Source: Gammaproteobacteria bacterium
Lineage (GTDB): Bacteria > Pseudomonadota > Gammaproteobacteria > PS1 > Pseudothioglobaceae
Assembly: GCA_029937335.1 (NCBI GenBank)
Contig: JAPYQD010000058.1
Coordinates: 1 to 5,213, forward strand
DNA: 5,213 nt
Direction of reading: 5' to 3'
The notes beneath the pieces are model-generated. The model was not told the DNA's origin. It ran no database searches and worked only from the letters and a program-made list of their open reading frames with translations. A program made the position numbers and the translations under genes. Below are positions 4,506-5,213 of this stretch, one piece after another (position 1 is the first letter of the stretch; every line of letters starts with the position of its first letter).

Positions 4506-5213
4506 ATGAATAAATTAACTTTGATTGTGTTCTCACTACCCTTCTTATCTGCATGTTCACCTTCAATGCCAGAACTACCAGATTTACCAAGCTTGCCTAG
4601 CATGTCAGATATTATTCCCACGCCTTACAAGTCTGACCTTTACCAAGGTTCTGTATTAGAGCGCTTTAAAATCAATCAGCTTAAAGTCGGCATGTCTAAA
4701 ACACAAGTGCAAGACCTAATTGGCTCACCTAGTGTGATTGACCCTTTCCATAACAACCAGTGGGATTACATTAACTATTCCACTCCTGGCATAGGAAGCA
4801 TTGTTCATTATCGATTAACCCTTGCTTTTGATAACGCCACCCTTACCAAGATCAACACCACAGGTACTGATTCTTTGCCACAACTTACCGATGCGGAAAA
4901 AGTCTTAGAAGGCAAACGCATTGCTGAGGAAAAGGCCAGAGCAGAAGCAGCAGCTAAAGCCAAGATAGAAGCCCAAAGAATCGCCAAAGAAAAAGCAATT
5001 GCTGCAGCTAAAGCCAAAGCAGAGGCCGAACAGCTGGCTAAAGATAAAGCAGTAGCAGAGGCTAAAGCATTAGAAGCTAAGCGCATTGCTGAGGAAAAAG
5101 CCAAAGCAGAGGCAGCAGCAGCAGCACAAGCAGAAGCCAAGAGAATTGCTAAAGAAAAAGCAGCAGCAGAGGCCAAAGCATTAGAAGCTAAGCGCATTGC
5201 CGAGGAAAAAGCT
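4506..5213 (+). CDS. bamE: Outer-membrane assembly lipoprotein BamE (OmlA/SmpA) with TolA-like helical extension, 3' end outside window
   Basis: BamE is a lipoprotein of the BAM complex that assists folding of beta-barrel proteins into the outer membrane. The open frame covers 236 codons to the window edge with no stop. A signal peptide ends in lipobox LSAC (14-17), so Cys17 would be lipidated. A proline-rich linker follows (about 19-40). The BamE domain spans about 41-120: YKSDLYQGSVLE (41-52), LKVGMSKTQVQDLIGSP (59-75), DPFHNNQWDYINY (79-91) and LTLAFDNATLTKI (104-116), all matching the family. E. coli BamE (113 residues) ends here. This one continues from about 129 with Ala/Lys/Glu/Arg repeats around E-A-K-R-I-A units and no Pro or Gly after residue 136, predicted to be a long continuous helix or coiled coil. 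ATG at 4506 is the only reasonable start before the signal peptide; no Shine-Dalgarno is seen. It is divergent from fur with overlapping promoters. The BamE call is firm; the extension's role is unknown. Confidence 0.9.
   Translation, partial: MNKLTLIVFSLPFLSACSPSMPELPDLPSLPSMSDIIPTPYKSDLYQGSVLERFKINQLKVGMSKTQVQDLIGSPSVIDPFHNNQWDYINYSTPGIGSIVHYRLTLAFDNATLTKINTTGTDSLPQLTDAEKVLEGKRIAEEKARAEAAAKAKIEAQRIAKEKAIAAAKAKAEAEQLAKDKAVAEAKALEAKRIAEEKAKAEAAAAAQAEAKRIAKEKAAAEAKALEAKRIAEEKA
4905..5213 (+). repeat. Repeats encoding EAKRIA-type helical units within bamE
   Basis: Related units begin at residues 135 (EGKRIA), 155 (EAQRIA), 173 (EAEQLA), 190, 210 and 227 (EAKRIA), spaced 20, 18, 17, 20 and 17 residues. 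Two unit types alternate: RIAEEKA followed by an alanine-rich stretch, and RIAKEKA. At DNA level 5055-5102 and 5166-5213 are 111 bases apart and identical at 45 of 48 positions; all three differences are silent T/C changes in alanine codons. A more diverged copy starts at 4905. The array continues beyond the window. Confidence 0.85.

Noticed and set aside
4808..5197. 129-residue Ala/Ser-rich minus-strand open frame
   Set aside because: It is the antisense of the Ala/Lys/Glu repeats of bamE. The low-complexity alanine codons leave the opposite strand free of stops. It lacks family resemblance.

Overview
The window looks like chromosomal core sequence from a gammaproteobacterium with an AT-rich genome. 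Three things support this: the divergent lolB / hemA-prfA arrangement, the divergent fur / bamE arrangement known from pseudomonads and relatives, and close protein resemblance to the E. coli families as I remember them. The AT-rich coding and the compact, partly rearranged order (ruvB after lolB, no prmC after prfA, znuB after fur) would fit a sulfur-oxidising SUP05/Thioglobus-type lineage or a symbiont relative. That is a guess; nothing here proves the taxon. I see no mobile element, CRISPR array, tRNA or rRNA.

Layout. Bases 1-271 (minus) hold the N-terminal 90 residues of RuvB, cut by the window edge. Bases 294-806 (minus) hold lolB, an outer-membrane lipoprotein receptor, only 22 bases upstream of ruvB. 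A 78-base divergent regulatory gap (807-884) follows. Next comes the plus-strand pair hemA (885-2144) and prfA (2141-3232), overlapping by ATGA. The 3' end of prfA overlaps by 9 bases the end of a convergent minus-strand pair, fur (4440-4033) then znuB (4015-3224). A 65-base divergent promoter region containing a striking 14-bp imperfect inverted repeat separates fur from bamE (plus, from 4506). bamE runs off the right edge.

How they fit together. LolB and BamE both serve outer-membrane biogenesis: lipoprotein insertion and beta-barrel assembly. HemA makes glutamate-1-semialdehyde, the committed tetrapyrrole precursor, and is coupled to release factor 1. Fur senses iron and sits in an apparent operon with an ABC-type zinc/manganese/iron permease, so metal uptake and metal regulation are linked here. 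RuvB is the branch-migration motor for Holliday junctions.

Most unusual item. The BamE lipoprotein does not stop after its roughly 80-residue domain. It continues into at least 100 residues of proline- and glycine-free, Ala/Lys/Glu-rich repeats like the helical domain of TolA, still open at the window edge, and a proline-rich linker separates its lipid anchor from the BamE fold. I do not see a wholly new multi-gene system. This architecture, the symmetrical fur/bamE regulatory dyad and the fur-znuB pairing are the parts that deserve follow-up.
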